Shown here one piece after another: positions 1-9,960 of a stretch of 61,940 bases of DNA. The DNA is taken from positions 1 to 61,940 of the forward strand of contig JAIRPK010000028.1 in NCBI GenBank assembly GCA_031257015.1, in the 5' to 3' direction. This DNA comes from Tannerellaceae bacterium (GTDB taxonomy: Bacteria > Bacteroidota > Bacteroidia > Bacteroidales > Tannerellaceae). The notes beneath the pieces are model-generated. The model was not told the origin of the DNA. It worked only from the letters and a program-made list of their open reading frames with translations, and ran no database searches. The number at the start of each line of letters is the position of its first letter. Position 1 is the stretch's first letter. A program made the position numbers and the translations under genes.

Positions 1-162
1 TTTTTCCTTTACCGCAAACGCCGAATAATAGTCGGGCGTAAACGGCGTGTACGGCGGGGTCAGATGCGTGAAGACCTGCACCGGATAAATCGACTGTGCA
101 TGGGTTCCGACGGCGGCAAGCCATAAAAGGCAGACAATCGCGTAACGAAAATATATATTCAT
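1..162 (-). CDS. N-terminus of a large secreted protein (partial)
   Basis: Only the first 54 codons are inside the window; the gene continues past the left edge. The start is ATG at 162-160. A signal peptide is followed by a mature start HAQSIYPVQV and then a proline- and tyrosine-rich stretch (PPYTPF, PDYYS). This opening resembles a very long secreted protein of unknown role found in many Bacteroidota, in which the text after the signal peptide reads roughly YPVQV..QL.PPYS..LSDY. That is family recall, not a search result. A TAnnTTTG promoter element at 179-186 lies just upstream and supports this start. The gene would be exported and is probably cell-surface or periplasmic. Confidence 0.6.
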   Translation of the reverse strand, partial: MNIYFRYAIVCLLWLAAVGTHAQSIYPVQVFTHLTPPYTPFTPDYYSAFAVKEK

Positions 163-178
163 CGTCCTTTTCACGCTG

Positions 179-186
179 CAAAGGTA
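179..186 (-). promoter_or_regulatory. -7 promoter element TACCTTTG
   Basis: Matches the Bacteroidota housekeeping -7 consensus TAnnTTTG on the minus strand and lies 17 bp from the ATG at 162, giving a very short leader for the partial secreted-protein gene. Confidence 0.6.
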
Positions 187-243
187 CGGCATTTGAATTT
201 TTTGCGTGTGTTTTTTGTAAATTGTTCACGTGGTTTTTCACAA

Positions 244-312
244 TGCTATGAAGAGCCTCTTCATAACGTTATGAACGATCTCTTCACAGCGTTATGAAGA
301 GTCTCTTCACAG
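244..312. repeat. Three 23-bp tandem units with GAAGAG/CTCTTC dyad
   Basis: Units start at 244, 267 and 290. Each carries TATGAA, then a core in which GAAGAG faces CTCTTC around a one-base centre (best in units 1 and 3). The array lies in the gap between the left-edge gene and the IS remnant. No ORF is associated with it. Confidence 0.8.
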
Positions 313-399
313 CAAGTCAGTGTTGGACATTAAGTCAAAGCCATGCCAGCCATGAAACGGGCGTATAGAATAAGGGAAGTCAGGTATCCCGTATCAAAC

Positions 400-909
400 A
401 TGAAATACGATTCTGTTTTCAGGGCGATGGGCCTAACTTAATCTGAATACCGCAGGTATTAGCCGCCTATGAAGGCAACGACGAATCGGCGACAGAAATA
501 GCTCGTCGGTATGGGGTTAATCAGGATACTGTAAAAAGTTGGGTTTATCGCAAGCGGACAATTGAATCATTTTATTCCGGGCAAAGCGTTAAATTAGCAG
601 GAACAGAAACGAATCAAATGGTAAAAGAGAAGAAACTGTCGCCGGAAGCAATGGAATCCCGTATCAGGGAACTGGAGCACAGTTGGCAACGTAAAAGATG
701 CGGTCTGAGAGTCTGCAAAAGATGATTGAGATTGCCGAGCGGGATTTAGAAATAGATGTCAGAAAAAAATCTGGAGCCAAACGGTCCATGAGATGAAACA
801 GGAACATCCGTCGTACAGTATAGATGTTCTCTGTCGGCTGTTTGGCAAGAGTCGTCCTTTGGTAGTACCACCGACATTGTACCCATTGCCCCCGAAACGT
901 CAAGCATGA
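400..909 (+). pseudogene. IS3-family transposase remnant (OrfA plus start of OrfB)
   Basis: A short reading frame from ATG 400 (MKYDSVFRAMG) breaks at once. From 456 a second frame gives a helix-turn-helix segment (VLAAYEGNDESATEIARRYG, then VNQDTVKSWVYRKR), as in IS3-type OrfA. That frame fails near 690 in an A4 tract. Adding one A would connect it to SLQKMIEIAERDLEID and then KKSGAKR, the usual OrfA end. A start overlapping the OrfA stop as ATGA (793) opens an OrfB N-terminus (MKQEHPSYSIDVLCRLFGKS), which dies at 909 before any DDE residue. No terminal inverted repeats or target duplication are visible. This is a dead fragment. Family-level assignment is fairly sure; the exact IS is not. 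Confidence 0.75.
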
Positions 910-1000
910 ATACGCACAAACATTTCTCTTCGTAATTTACTGCGGCTTCCGCCGAAAATCATTTTTTGCCATTTGCTCGGAAGGTAAACCGCTGCCGGGG

Positions 1001-2089
1001 CTACTTGCCTTCCGGCTCTAACAAGCGGTTGTCTGTTAATAGTTTATGCGGGGCTATCTCAAAGGCTTTGCGATAGGAGTATAGCGCTTGCGCAAAATGT
1101 TCCATGGCGTAGAAGATGTTCCCGCCAACGGCATATGCCTCGGCGTTAGTGTCGTCAATGTGTATGGCGTTGCGAATAGCGCTGAGGGCTTCCTGGTGGT
1201 CGCCGAGGGCGAAGTGGGCATTACCGAGGGCGACATAGGCGTCACTGTCCTGGGGATTGAGGGCGATGGCTTTTTGTGCGGTTTCGACGGCATGTTCATA
1301 TTCGCCGGAATAGACGTAGGCGTTGGTGAGAATGGAGTAGGTGTCGGAGCTGTCGCCGTACAATTCGATGTACTTGCGGCAGTACTCTACTGTTTTCTCA
1401 TAATTCCCAAGGTGCAGCCAGGCGTTTCCAATGATATTGTATATTTCTCTTGTGGATGTGTTGAGATTGAGCGCTAATTCCAGGGATTGCACGGCTTCGG
1501 CATATTTGTCACAGGCGGCGTAGGTCATTCCGAGGTAAAGGTATGCTTCGGCGTGATTATTGTCGAGGCTGATGGTTTTTTCCAGGTATTCAATGCCGCC
1601 GGAAAGGTTGCCTTTCTCGACATATATTTTCCCGATAAGGAAAAAGGCGTCTGTGGCGGCGGGTTTCTCGATAATATAGTTTTCGAGATACTTGATGGCC
1701 TCATCATATTCGTTTTGTTCGTAAAGGAGGGTGCCGAGGCAGTAGAGCGCTTCGTGATGCCGGGGGTTGAGGCTTACTACGCGCTTGAATATTTCTATGG
1801 CTGTTTTGAAATCGTCCTGGAGGGCGGAGATTTTTGCTTTGACAAATTCCGCCTCGGCATTGTCAATTGCTGCTAGCTGTTGCTTTACATCGCCGGCTGA
1901 TGTGTTGATGTTGTGAAATTCATTTGTTGTGTCCATTTGATTCGGTCTGTTATTTTCATGTAAATAGCAAGTCGGGCAGGGGGCTGGGGGAAGCGATACC
2001 GACGTTTGTTTCCATATTAAGAGAAGAGTGATAATGAAGGGAACTGTTCCTATTCCCGTATATATTAACGTTGAAATAATATTTTCCAT
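1001..2089 (-). CDS. Membrane-anchored TPR-repeat protein
   Basis: A 362-residue protein with one N-terminal membrane segment (about residues 8-27), a short proline-rich linker, and then tetratricopeptide repeats from about residue 75 to 350. The repeats show the TPR spacing of small residues and aromatic pairs, for example EALYCLGTLLYEQNEYDEAI and AYVALGNAHFALGDHQEAL. There are roughly eight repeats. TPR solenoids act as protein-binding scaffolds; the partner is unknown. The single anchor suggests that the repeats sit against the inner membrane. The gene stands alone on the minus strand beside the IS remnant. I see no clear TAnnTTTG element upstream. The coding strand is C-rich, unlike tsaD to its right. 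Confidence 0.85.
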   Translation of the reverse strand: MENIISTLIYTGIGTVPFIITLLLIWKQTSVSLPPAPCPTCYLHENNRPNQMDTTNEFHNINTSAGDVKQQLAAIDNAEAEFVKAKISALQDDFKTAIEIFKRVVSLNPRHHEALYCLGTLLYEQNEYDEAIKYLENYIIEKPAATDAFFLIGKIYVEKGNLSGGIEYLEKTISLDNNHAEAYLYLGMTYAACDKYAEAVQSLELALNLNTSTREIYNIIGNAWLHLGNYEKTVEYCRKYIELYGDSSDTYSILTNAYVYSGEYEHAVETAQKAIALNPQDSDAYVALGNAHFALGDHQEALSAIRNAIHIDDTNAEAYAVGGNIFYAMEHFAQALYSYRKAFEIAPHKLLTDNRLLEPEGK

Positions 2090-2156
2090 CTTTTAATCAA
2101 TCGTTGTTATAGTCTGATTATTTTATTGGCCGCAAGATAATTATTTTTTTTATGGT

Positions 2157-2396
2157 TCAAAATGTTAAATGCGTACTTTTTGTCATGTCTGCCGGGCAAT
2201 TGGGGGGTGAAGAAGGTCTGCTCGCCATATCCACAGGCTTCATGTTCATTGTTTTGGCTTTATCGGTGATGGCTTTTAATATTTCGGTAGAGATGTGATG
2301 GGAATAGTGAATATGTGCACCGGATTTGTGTGGCTGTAATGCGAAGGATGGCCTGGATTTGTCATTGTTCATTGGTTTCAGCTGGTATTTCGCCAC
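2157..2396 (-). CDS. Possible small hypothetical protein
   Basis: A 79-codon frame (begins MAKYQLKPMNNDKSRPSFAL) that ends 67 bp upstream of the TPR gene and starts right at the border of the 23-bp repeat array. I do not recognise it. It has no signal peptide or membrane helix, and no promoter element is visible because the array occupies that place. It may be a chance frame; it is listed because it fills an otherwise empty 500-bp gap and begins with an ATG on the same strand as the next gene. Confidence 0.2.
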   Translation of the reverse strand: MAKYQLKPMNNDKSRPSFALQPHKSGAHIHYSHHISTEILKAITDKAKTMNMKPVDMASRPSSPPNCPADMTKSTHLTF

Positions 2397-2400
2397 ATGG

Positions 2401-2545
2401 GTTAGTGGGAGGTCGTCACTAACGTTAGTGGGACGTCGTCACTAATGTTAGTGGGACATCGTCACCTGGGTTAGTGAGGTGTCGTCACTAACGTTAGTGG
2501 GACATCGTCACATGGGTTAGTGGGAGGTCATCACCTGGGTTAGTG
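2401..2545. repeat. Six 23-bp tandem units with GTTAGTG/CACTAAC dyad
   Basis: Unit starts are 2401, 2424, 2447, 2470, 2493 and 2516, with a partial seventh at 2539. The best units (2401, 2470) begin GTTAGTG and end CACTAAC, a perfect 7-bp inverted repeat around a GTCGT-containing centre. Other units replace the right arm with CACCTGG or CACATGG. The bases before 2401 match the end of a further unit. The array stops about 25 bp before the putative tsaD promoter. Confidence 0.9.
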
Positions 2546-2569
2546 CCGGTATTATTAATGAGATTGATT

Positions 2570-2577
2570 TACTTTGC
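2570..2577 (+). promoter_or_regulatory. Putative -7 element for tsaD (TACTTTGC-like)
   Basis: TTACTTTGCAAC resembles the Bacteroidota -7 consensus with one base less between TA and TTTG. It lies about 16 bp before the tsaD ATG and directly after the 23-bp array. Confidence 0.4.
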
Positions 2578-2592
2578 AACAAAAAAACAAGG

Positions 2593-3627
2593 ATGAGTGT
2601 AATTATATTAGGTATTGAATCTTCTTGCGACGACACTTCTGCTGCTGTTTTGCGCGATGATGTGCTGCTGTCTAACGTTATTGCCGGTCAGGCTGTGCAT
2701 GAGGCTTACGGCGGGGTGGTTCCCGAACTGGCGTCTCGTGCGCATCAGCAGAATATTGTGCCGGTTGTGTCCGAGGCGCTTCGTCAGGCTGGGATTGGCG
2801 GTGGCGAGCTTGATGCTGTTGCTTTTACGCGCGGGCCTGGGCTGTTGGGGTCGCTGCTTGTGGGGGTGTCTTTTGCCAAGGGGCTGGCGCTGGCGCTGGG
2901 GGTGCCGCTGGTGGAGGTTAATCATTTGCAGGCGCATGTGTTGTCTCATTTCATTCGTCGGAAGGATGGGGGGGCGTCGGGAGTGGATGGGCGGCAGCCT
3001 GCATTTCCGTTCCTCTGCCTGCTGGCGTCGGGGGGGAACTCGCAGATTATCAGGGTTGACAGTCCTGTGGCGATGGATATTATCGGTCAGACGATAGATG
3101 ATGCGGCGGGCGAGGCTTTTGACAAATGTGCGAAGGTGATGGGGCTGGGCTATCCTGGCGGGCCGGTGGTGAATCGACTTGCTGCGGGGGGGAATCCGCA
3201 GGCTTTTGCGTTCAGCAAGCCTCGCGTTCAGGGGTATGATTACAGCTTTAGCGGGTTGAAGACTTCTTTCCTGTATACGGTGCGCGATCGGGTGCGGCTG
3301 GAGCCTGACTTTGTTGCTGCGAACAGGGCTGATCTGTGTGCATCGCTTCAGGCTTGCATCGTTGATGTGCTGATGGAGAAGCTGTGCAGGGCGGCGGTGG
3401 ATTTGAACATTCGCGAGGTGGCGCTTGCAGGTGGCGTATCGGCTAACAGCGCTCTTCGGGAGGCTCTTCGGGAGTGCGCCGGGAGGCATGGCTGGAATGT
3501 GTATATTCCGCCGTTGGCGTTTACGACGGACAATGCGGCGATGGTCGCCATGGCGGGGCGGGTTAAGTATTTACGGGGCGAGTTCTGCGGCATTGACGCC
3601 GTGCCGTTTGCCCGCACAACGATTTGA
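2593..3627 (+). CDS. tsaD: tRNA N6-adenosine threonylcarbamoyltransferase TsaD
   Basis: A 344-residue protein of the Kae1/TsaD family. It transfers the threonylcarbamoyl group from threonylcarbamoyl-AMP to A37 of ANN-decoding tRNAs, making t6A, together with TsaB and TsaE in the cytoplasm. The opening GIESSCDDTS (residues 7-16) is diagnostic. The metal-binding pair is H111 and H115 in HLQAH. The ASKHA nucleotide-binding loop SGGNS is near residue 146, and a C-terminal GGVSANS and FTTDNAAM follow. Length is normal for the family. The stop is 4 bp before the next gene, so the two are probably co-transcribed. Third codon positions are rich in G and T, in contrast to the C-rich genes that follow. 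tcdA, which acts on t6A, lies at 40.4 kb. Confidence 0.97.
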   Translation: MSVIILGIESSCDDTSAAVLRDDVLLSNVIAGQAVHEAYGGVVPELASRAHQQNIVPVVSEALRQAGIGGGELDAVAFTRGPGLLGSLLVGVSFAKGLALALGVPLVEVNHLQAHVLSHFIRRKDGGASGVDGRQPAFPFLCLLASGGNSQIIRVDSPVAMDIIGQTIDDAAGEAFDKCAKVMGLGYPGGPVVNRLAAGGNPQAFAFSKPRVQGYDYSFSGLKTSFLYTVRDRVRLEPDFVAANRADLCASLQACIVDVLMEKLCRAAVDLNIREVALAGGVSANSALREALRECAGRHGWNVYIPPLAFTTDNAAMVAMAGRVKYLRGEFCGIDAVPFARTTI

Positions 3628-3631
3628 GGCG

Positions 3632-5479
3632 ATGAAGGATTTTGTAAGAATATTAAGGCGCTTTGTTCCGCCTTACAGGAGGTATCTGGTGTGGAACGTT
3701 GTTTTTAACCTGCTGGCGGCGGTGTTGAACCTGTTTTCCTTTGTGCTGATTATACCTATATTGAATGTGCTGTTCAAGATGGATAATACGCAATATGAGT
3801 ATATGGAGATACGCTGGGAGGTGCTTTCGGCTGATTTCTGGCATAGCGCATTCGGGTTGTTGAAGAATAACTTCTTTGCATGGATGAACGGGCTGATGAA
3901 TACTCATGGAGGGAGCTTTACGCTTATTGCGCTCGGAGCTTTCCTTATCGGCATGACGTTCTTCAAGGCTGCGGCGACTTACTTTGCCTTTTATACGATG
4001 ATACCCATTCGGACGGGCGTGGTGAGGGATATAAGGAACAGTATCAACAGGAAGATTACGCAGCTTTCGCTCGGCTTCTTCTCCGAGGAGCGCAAGGGGG
4101 ATATTCTGGCGCGTGTCTCCGGAGACGTTAATGAGATAGAGAACTCAATAATGAGTTCGCTGGACATGCTGTTCAAGAATCCAATCCTCATAGCCATATA
4201 CCTGGCAGGCATGATTATTATAAGCTGGCAATTGACATTGTTCGTACTTATCCTCCTCCCACTTGCCGGATATGTGATGGGACAGGTGGGGAAAACGTTG
4301 AAGCGCAAGTCGCTCGCCGGACAGGAGCTGTGGGGCGCACTTATGAGTCAGGTAGAGGAAACCCTTGGCGGCCTGCGCATAATAAAGGCGTTCAACGCCG
4401 AGGAGAAGATTCGGGCAAGGTTCGAGAAGAGCAACGAGGCTTTCCGCCGGCTGACCAACCGCATATATCGCCGCCAGCAGATGTCGCAACCGATGAGCGA
4501 GTTCCTCGGAACGGCCACTATTGCCATCGTCCTGTGGTACGGCGGCAACCTCATCCTCAGCAACAACAGCCCGATTGACGCGCCTACCTTTATCTACTAC
4601 CTCGTCATCTTTTACAGCATAATCAATCCCGCAAAGGACTTGAGCAAGGCAGCCTACTCCATTCAGAAAGGCCTGGCCTCCATGATTCGCATCGACCGCA
4701 TATTGACTGCCGAAGTAACCGTCCGCGATCCGGAACGCCCACAGCCCATTACCCTCGACCGGGAAATAGTATATAATAATGTGTGGTTCAAGTATCGCGA
4801 CGAATGGATACTTAAAGGCATCGACCTCCATATCCCTAAAGGAAAGACCATCGCCCTGGTCGGGCAATCAGGGTCAGGCAAAAGCACGCTGGTCGATCTC
4901 CTCCCACGCTTCTACGACGTTACGGAAGGGAGCATCACCATCGACGGAACAGACATTAGGGATGCCCGAATATACGACCTCCGCGCCCTGATGGGCAACG
5001 TTAACCAGGAGGCCATCCTCTTCAACAACAGCTTCTACGACAATATCGCCTTCGGAGTAAGCAACGCTTCGCCCGAAGAGGTCGAACAGGCAGCCCGCAT
5101 AGCCAACGCTCACGACTTCATCATTGCATCCGAAGACGGATACCTCACCAACATAGGCGACCGAGGCTGTAAACTCTCCGGCGGGCAACGACAACGAATC
5201 AGCATAGCCCGCGCTATCCTCAAGAACCCGCCTGCCCTAATCCTCGACGAGGCAACATCAGCCCTCGACGCTGAATCGGAGCGCCTCGTTCAGGAAGCCC
5301 TCGACAATTTGATGCGCAACCGGACTACCATCGTCATCGCTCATCGCCTGTCTACCATTAAGAACGCTGACGAGATATGCGTTCTGCACGAAGGGCGAAT
5401 AGTTGAAAGAGGCAGGCACGAAGAACTGCTCGCGCTTAACGGCTTCTACAAGCGCCTCTGCGACATGCAAAGCTTCTAA
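3632..5479 (+). CDS. ABC exporter, fused permease and ATPase (MsbA-like)
   Basis: The start is taken as ATG 3632, 4 bp after tsaD; the frame is open further upstream but overlaps tsaD. The 615-residue product has an N-terminal six-helix transmembrane domain (to about residue 330) and a C-terminal ATPase. Walker [10 protein letters not shown] is near residues 410-418, the signature LSGGQRQR near 515, and Walker B LILDEAT near 535, followed by the H-loop IAHRLST. This is the layout of half-size exporters such as MsbA, which flip lipid A across the inner membrane as homodimers. In Bacteroidota, homologues of this type are usually called lipid A exporters, but substrate cannot be read from sequence. 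Codon third positions drift from G/T-rich at the start of the gene to C/A-rich at its end. Confidence 0.9.
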   Translation: MKDFVRILRRFVPPYRRYLVWNVVFNLLAAVLNLFSFVLIIPILNVLFKMDNTQYEYMEIRWEVLSADFWHSAFGLLKNNFFAWMNGLMNTHGGSFTLIALGAFLIGMTFFKAAATYFAFYTMIPIRTGVVRDIRNSINRKITQLSLGFFSEERKGDILARVSGDVNEIENSIMSSLDMLFKNPILIAIYLAGMIIISWQLTLFVLILLPLAGYVMGQVGKTLKRKSLAGQELWGALMSQVEETLGGLRIIKAFNAEEKIRARFEKSNEAFRRLTNRIYRRQQMSQPMSEFLGTATIAIVLWYGGNLILSNNSPIDAPTFIYYLVIFYSIINPAKDLSKAAYSIQKGLASMIRIDRILTAEVTVRDPERPQPITLDREIVYNNVWFKYRDEWILKGIDLHIPKGKTIALVGQSGSGKSTLVDLLPRFYDVTEGSITIDGTDIRDARIYDLRALMGNVNQEAILFNNSFYDNIAFGVSNASPEEVEQAARIANAHDFIIASEDGYLTNIGDRGCKLSGGQRQRISIARAILKNPPALILDEATSALDAESERLVQEALDNLMRNRTTIVIAHRLSTIKNADEICVLHEGRIVERGRHEELLALNGFYKRLCDMQSF

Positions 5480-5498
5480 TTCTAAAAATAAATACATA

Positions 5499-7925
5499 AT
5501 GAAAACCCTGTTTATACTGTTAATGACAATCGCAACGGTCAGCTGCACCATGCCGGCCATAAACCGCAATGGCGAACTCGCTTACCACTTCAACGAACCA
5601 GCCCGCATCTGGGAAGAAACGCTACCGTTGGGCAACGGGCGCATCGGCATGATGCCTGACGGTGGCATTGACCGCGAAACATTTGTGCTGAACGAAATAT
5701 CCCTCTGGTCCGGCAGTCGGCAGGATGCGGACAACCCCTACGCCGGTCGCTACCTAAACTCTATACGATACCTGCTCTTCGCCGGAAGAAACGATGAGGC
5801 ACAGGAACTCATGTACTCCACCTTCGTCTGTAAAGGCGAGGGCAGTGGTCATGGGGCAGGAGCCAACGTCCCCTATGGATGCTTCCAGCTACTCGGCAAC
5901 CTCGTCATCGACTATGCCTACCGCCATGGAGATAACGATGCCGTTTCCGACTATCGGCGGGAGCTTAATATCTCAAACGCCATAGCCTCGGCATCCTTCA
6001 GGAAAGGAGGAGTTAAATATTCCCGCGAAGCCTTCACATCCTTTAAGGATGATATAGGCATTATCCACCTGACTGCTGATATAGACAATGCCCTCAACTT
6101 TGCCGTCAGCATGAACCGCCCTGAATGTTTCTACGTGAAAACCTTCGGCAAAGACCTCCTCATGCAGGGGCAACTAACCAGCGGCAACAACGGCAAGGGC
6201 ATGAAATATGCAGCCGGCATACGGATCATACTCCCCAAAGGCGGAACCATACTTGCCTCAGACACCGCGCTCAACGTGCAGAATGCAACCGAAGCCATCA
6301 TCCTCACCAGTATGGCTACCGATTATTTTGGTCGGAACGTCGAGACTGAAGTCCTCCGTCTCCTTGATGCCTCGCAGTCGCAGGACTTTCAATCATTAAA
6401 GAATGGACACATGGAGGCATATCATGAACTGTTCAACCGCGTCGAAATCAACCTTGGAGATGACAAAAAGGCTAACCTCCCCATCCCGCAACGATTAGAA
6501 GAGTTCCAATCAGAGGGCAACGACCCCGGCCTGGCAGCTCTATACTTTCAGTTCGGCCGCTATTTGCTGATCTCTTCAACGCGCCCCGGCGTTCTTCCGC
6601 CAAATCTCCAGGGATTATGGGCGAACAGCATACAGACGCCATGGAACGGCGACTACCACCTGAACATCAACCTGCAAATGAATCTCTGGCCTGCTGAGGT
6701 CTGCAACCTTTCCGAACTCCATCTGCCTATGATAGAGTGGACCAAGCGGCAGGTGAGCAGCGGCGAGCGAACAGCGCAAGTCTATTATAATGCTCGCGGA
6801 TGGGTCACCCACATCCTCGGCAATCTATGGGAGTACACTGCTCCCGGCGAGCATCCCTCATGGGGGGCTACTAACACCTCCGCTGCATGGCTGTGCGAGC
6901 ATATTTACAATCATTTCCTTTATAGCCGCGATACGACTTATCTTGCCGATGTATATCCCGTTATGCGCGGAGCCTCTCTCTTCTTCGTTGATATGCTTGT
7001 CGAAGATCCACGTAACCGATTCCTTGTGTCTGCTCCGACTTCATCACCGGAAAATGCCTTCGTCATGAACGGGAAACATGTTCATACATGTGCAGGCTCC
7101 ACGATGGATAACCAGATAATCCGAGAGTTGTTTGCGAACACAATCGAGGCGGCAGGAATACTTGGTCTGGATGCGGACTTAAGGAATGAGCTGGCAACAA
7201 TGCAATCCCGCCTTGCCCCGACCTCCGTTGGCCCTGATGGACGCATAATGGAATGGCTGGAACCATACGAGGAAGCTGAGCCGCATCATCGTCATGTCTC
7301 ACATCTCTACGGCCTTTATCCAGGGAATGAAATCTCCGTCGAGAAAACTCCTGCCCTGGCCGAAGCAGCCCGCAAGACCCTCGAAGCGCGGGGAGACAAA
7401 AGTACAGGCTGGTCGATGGCGTGGAAGATCTGCTTTTGGGCCAGGCTCCACGACGGGAATCATGCCTTTAAGCTCTTTCGTGACCTGCTCGTTCCGGCTG
7501 TCAAATACGGCGAGCAGAAATATAACGGTGAAGGCGGAGGCACCGCCCCGAACCTCTTCTGCTCGCATCCCCCTTTTCAAATTGACGGTAATTTCGGAGC
7601 CGCGGCAGGCATAGCCGAAATGCTCCTGCAATCCGGTTCTGCCACAATAGAACTCCTCCCGGCGCTGCCTGACGCATGGAAGACCGGAAGCTTCACCGGA
7701 CTTAAAGTCGTTGGTGGCGGAGAAGTTGCGTTGAAATGGAGCAACAAGCTCCCCGTGACCATGTCTCTAAAGGCAACCGCTCCATACTCCTACAAGATTA
7801 AATTACCGGCAAACTCGTCAGCTCTTAACATATCCATTAATCAAAAATCGGTATCTCTTCCTGTATATAGCGGACATCTCGTGGTTGATATGAAAAAGGG
7901 AGATGTGCTGGAATTAATCTTTTGA
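5499..7925 (+). CDS. GH95 alpha-L-fucosidase lipoprotein
   Basis: The start [16 protein letters not shown] gives an SPII signal with the lipid cysteine at 16, so the 808-residue enzyme is probably membrane-anchored in the periplasm or on the surface. The mature start [11 protein letters not shown] and NEISLWSG is typical of glycoside hydrolase family 95, which removes fucose (mostly alpha-1,2) from host glycans or plant galactans. The motif [13 protein letters not shown] near residue 383 matches the active-site asparagine region. SPENAF near 515 carries the expected acidic residue, and [15 protein letters not shown] lies near 695. It follows the ABC gene by 19 bp and may share its transcript, although the functions are unrelated. 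Other GH95 members act on galactose, so substrate is not certain. Confidence 0.92.
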   Translation: MKTLFILLMTIATVSCTMPAINRNGELAYHFNEPARIWEETLPLGNGRIGMMPDGGIDRETFVLNEISLWSGSRQDADNPYAGRYLNSIRYLLFAGRNDEAQELMYSTFVCKGEGSGHGAGANVPYGCFQLLGNLVIDYAYRHGDNDAVSDYRRELNISNAIASASFRKGGVKYSREAFTSFKDDIGIIHLTADIDNALNFAVSMNRPECFYVKTFGKDLLMQGQLTSGNNGKGMKYAAGIRIILPKGGTILASDTALNVQNATEAIILTSMATDYFGRNVETEVLRLLDASQSQDFQSLKNGHMEAYHELFNRVEINLGDDKKANLPIPQRLEEFQSEGNDPGLAALYFQFGRYLLISSTRPGVLPPNLQGLWANSIQTPWNGDYHLNINLQMNLWPAEVCNLSELHLPMIEWTKRQVSSGERTAQVYYNARGWVTHILGNLWEYTAPGEHPSWGATNTSAAWLCEHIYNHFLYSRDTTYLADVYPVMRGASLFFVDMLVEDPRNRFLVSAPTSSPENAFVMNGKHVHTCAGSTMDNQIIRELFANTIEAAGILGLDADLRNELATMQSRLAPTSVGPDGRIMEWLEPYEEAEPHHRHVSHLYGLYPGNEISVEKTPALAEAARKTLEARGDKSTGWSMAWKICFWARLHDGNHAFKLFRDLLVPAVKYGEQKYNGEGGGTAPNLFCSHPPFQIDGNFGAAAGIAEMLLQSGSATIELLPALPDAWKTGSFTGLKVVGGGEVALKWSNKLPVTMSLKATAPYSYKIKLPANSSALNISINQKSVSLPVYSGHLVVDMKKGDVLELIF

Positions 7926-8078
7926 TTAAGCTTACGCCACGGAGAATCCCACCAGGGAAGAGCAGGAATATCTCAAATCGGCTGTCGTCAAGAACAGAAT
8001 ATGCCGGTTGAAATAAAAGTCGGCATCTCCGTACACGAAGAAAACCATACATCGCCATTACACGGAACGAACATTGTT

Positions 8079-8086
8079 TATATTTG
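8079..8086 (+). promoter_or_regulatory. -7 promoter element TATATTTG
   Basis: Perfect TAnnTTTG match 23 bp before the GH43-type gene; it marks a new transcription unit after the fucosidase gene. Confidence 0.65.
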
Positions 8087-8109
8087 CGCTCATATAAATT
8101 AATGATTAA

Positions 8110-9933
8110 ATGATGAAGAAATTATTCCTTTACTTTCTTTTAGTTGCAATCGCCGGGAGCATGACCGGATGCAACAGTAACAAGCTGGAGACGCTTCCGG
8201 CTGTTGAATTTCGCACAGTGTGCAATCCTGTTAACTTGAGCTATATGTTTCAGCCCACCAAGACGCAGGCTTATCGCGAGGGAGCAGACCCGACTATCGT
8301 CCTGTTTCGCGACGAGTACTATGCCTTTGTCTCTCATTCCGGCGGATACTTCCATTCAAAGGATATGATGAACTGGGAATTGATTGTGCCTAATGACGTC
8401 TTCCCCATAGGGGTGTTTGCGCCAACAACGGTGGTTATTGACGACGCTATTTACCTTGTGGCATCACAAGTGAAGCAGGTGGTGCGCTCGTCTGACCCCA
8501 AATCGGGACAATGGGAGGTTGTAAATCCTGATTTCAAGGTAATCATCAGTGACCCGGCAATGTTTCTCGACGATGACGGGCGACTGTACTACTACGCAGG
8601 GTGCAGCAACGTTGAACCAATACGCGGATACGAGCTTGACCCCAAGACTTTCGAGCCGATAAGCCCGGAGACGCCCTTCATTTATGGAAATCAGAAAATG
8701 TTCGGATGGGAGGAAAAAACCGATTACAATACGCCCAATGAAATAGTCGATCCGCACATTGAAGGGGCGTGGATGACGAAGCATGGAGGAAAATATTACC
8801 TGCAATATGCGTCGCCGGGAACAGAGCTGAAAAGTTATAACGATGGCGTATATGTCGCCGAACAACCGCTGGGGCCTTATACACTGGCGGAGCACAATCC
8901 ATTCTCCTACAAACCGGAAGGATTCGTCTGCGGCGCGGGTCACAGCAGCACGTTTGAGGACAGGTACGGCAACTTCTGGCATATAACAACCGCCAGCATC
9001 TCTGTACGACACCCCTTTGAACGTCGGCTATCTCTGTTTCCGCTCTTTTTTGACAGCGACGGGGAAATGTTCGCCTGGACGGGCTTCGGCGACTATCCAA
9101 TGATTATCCCGGACAGGAAGGTGAACACTCCGGAGGACTTCATGACTGGCTGGGCGCTGTTGTCATATCGCACGCCCGTGGAAGTATCCTCCGTACTGCC
9201 GCAGTACAGCCTAATGCTCGACGTCTATGGCGTCATGAAAAATCACGTGCAGAACAATGAGGCCGCCAACATCAACGACGAGGACATCCGGACCTGGTGG
9301 AGCGCCGCCACAGCATCGAAGGACGAATGGTTCAAGAACGATCTGACTGAAATATCAGATATTTATGCGCTCCAAATAAATTTTGCAGATGAAGGCTCCA
9401 CGCTTCAGGGGCGTTCAGACAGCATTTTCTATCAATATACGGTTGAGGCTTCCGCTGACGGCTCCGCGTGGCAGATTATCGTTGATCGTTCAACAAACAA
9501 GAGCGACATGCCACATGATTATATTCAGCTTCCACAGCCGGTGAAGGCGCGGTACTTGCGAGTGAATAATATTTATTGCCCGTCAGGAACATTTTCAGTC
9601 TCCGACTTCCGCGTTTTCGGGAAGAGAAACATTCCGGCGCCTGCCGAGGTGCAAAATCTGTCCGTCGAGAGAGATGCCGACCCACGCACGGTACACTTGA
9701 AATGGGACGCTTCGCCGGAAGCCGTCGGCTATAACATCCGCTACGGAACGCGAAAGGATAAGCTATACCATAATTATATGGTGTATGGGAAAGGGAACTC
9801 TTCACCGGGCATCTCCATTCACAGTCTTCACGCGCAAAAGGAATATTTCTTCACCATTGATGCCTTTAATGAAGGAGGGACAACAAAGGGGACAAACATT
9901 GTGTCTACCATAAGTTCTCCTGATATGAAATAA
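8110..9933 (+). CDS. GH43-type glycosidase lipoprotein with discoidin and Fn3 domains
   Basis: A 607-residue protein with an SPII signal (lipid cysteine 21 in MTGC). A five-bladed propeller of glycoside hydrolase family 43 type covers about residues 45-370. The three expected acidic positions are visible: D60 in ADPTIV, the aspartate of SDPAMF near 148, and E218 in HIEGAW. Family 43 enzymes cleave arabinosides, xylosides or galactosides. Residues about 380-515 look like an F5/8 type C (discoidin) carbohydrate-binding fold, ending QPVKARYLRVNN. Residues about 525-605 look like a fibronectin type III domain. With the GH95 gene before it, this suggests degradation of a fucosylated glycan, but no SusC/D pair is adjacent. 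Two ATG codons open the gene and either could be used. Confidence 0.85.
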   Translation: MMKKLFLYFLLVAIAGSMTGCNSNKLETLPAVEFRTVCNPVNLSYMFQPTKTQAYREGADPTIVLFRDEYYAFVSHSGGYFHSKDMMNWELIVPNDVFPIGVFAPTTVVIDDAIYLVASQVKQVVRSSDPKSGQWEVVNPDFKVIISDPAMFLDDDGRLYYYAGCSNVEPIRGYELDPKTFEPISPETPFIYGNQKMFGWEEKTDYNTPNEIVDPHIEGAWMTKHGGKYYLQYASPGTELKSYNDGVYVAEQPLGPYTLAEHNPFSYKPEGFVCGAGHSSTFEDRYGNFWHITTASISVRHPFERRLSLFPLFFDSDGEMFAWTGFGDYPMIIPDRKVNTPEDFMTGWALLSYRTPVEVSSVLPQYSLMLDVYGVMKNHVQNNEAANINDEDIRTWWSAATASKDEWFKNDLTEISDIYALQINFADEGSTLQGRSDSIFYQYTVEASADGSAWQIIVDRSTNKSDMPHDYIQLPQPVKARYLRVNNIYCPSGTFSVSDFRVFGKRNIPAPAEVQNLSVERDADPRTVHLKWDASPEAVGYNIRYGTRKDKLYHNYMVYGKGNSSPGISIHSLHAQKEYFFTIDAFNEGGTTKGTNIVSTISSPDMK

Positions 9934-9960
9934 TGTGTAGCGGGCTTTCCGGAAGCAGAA

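Noticed and set aside
2608..3489. 293-codon minus-strand frame opposite tsaD
   Set aside because: Shadow of tsaD with R/H/P-rich content; tsaD itself is certain.
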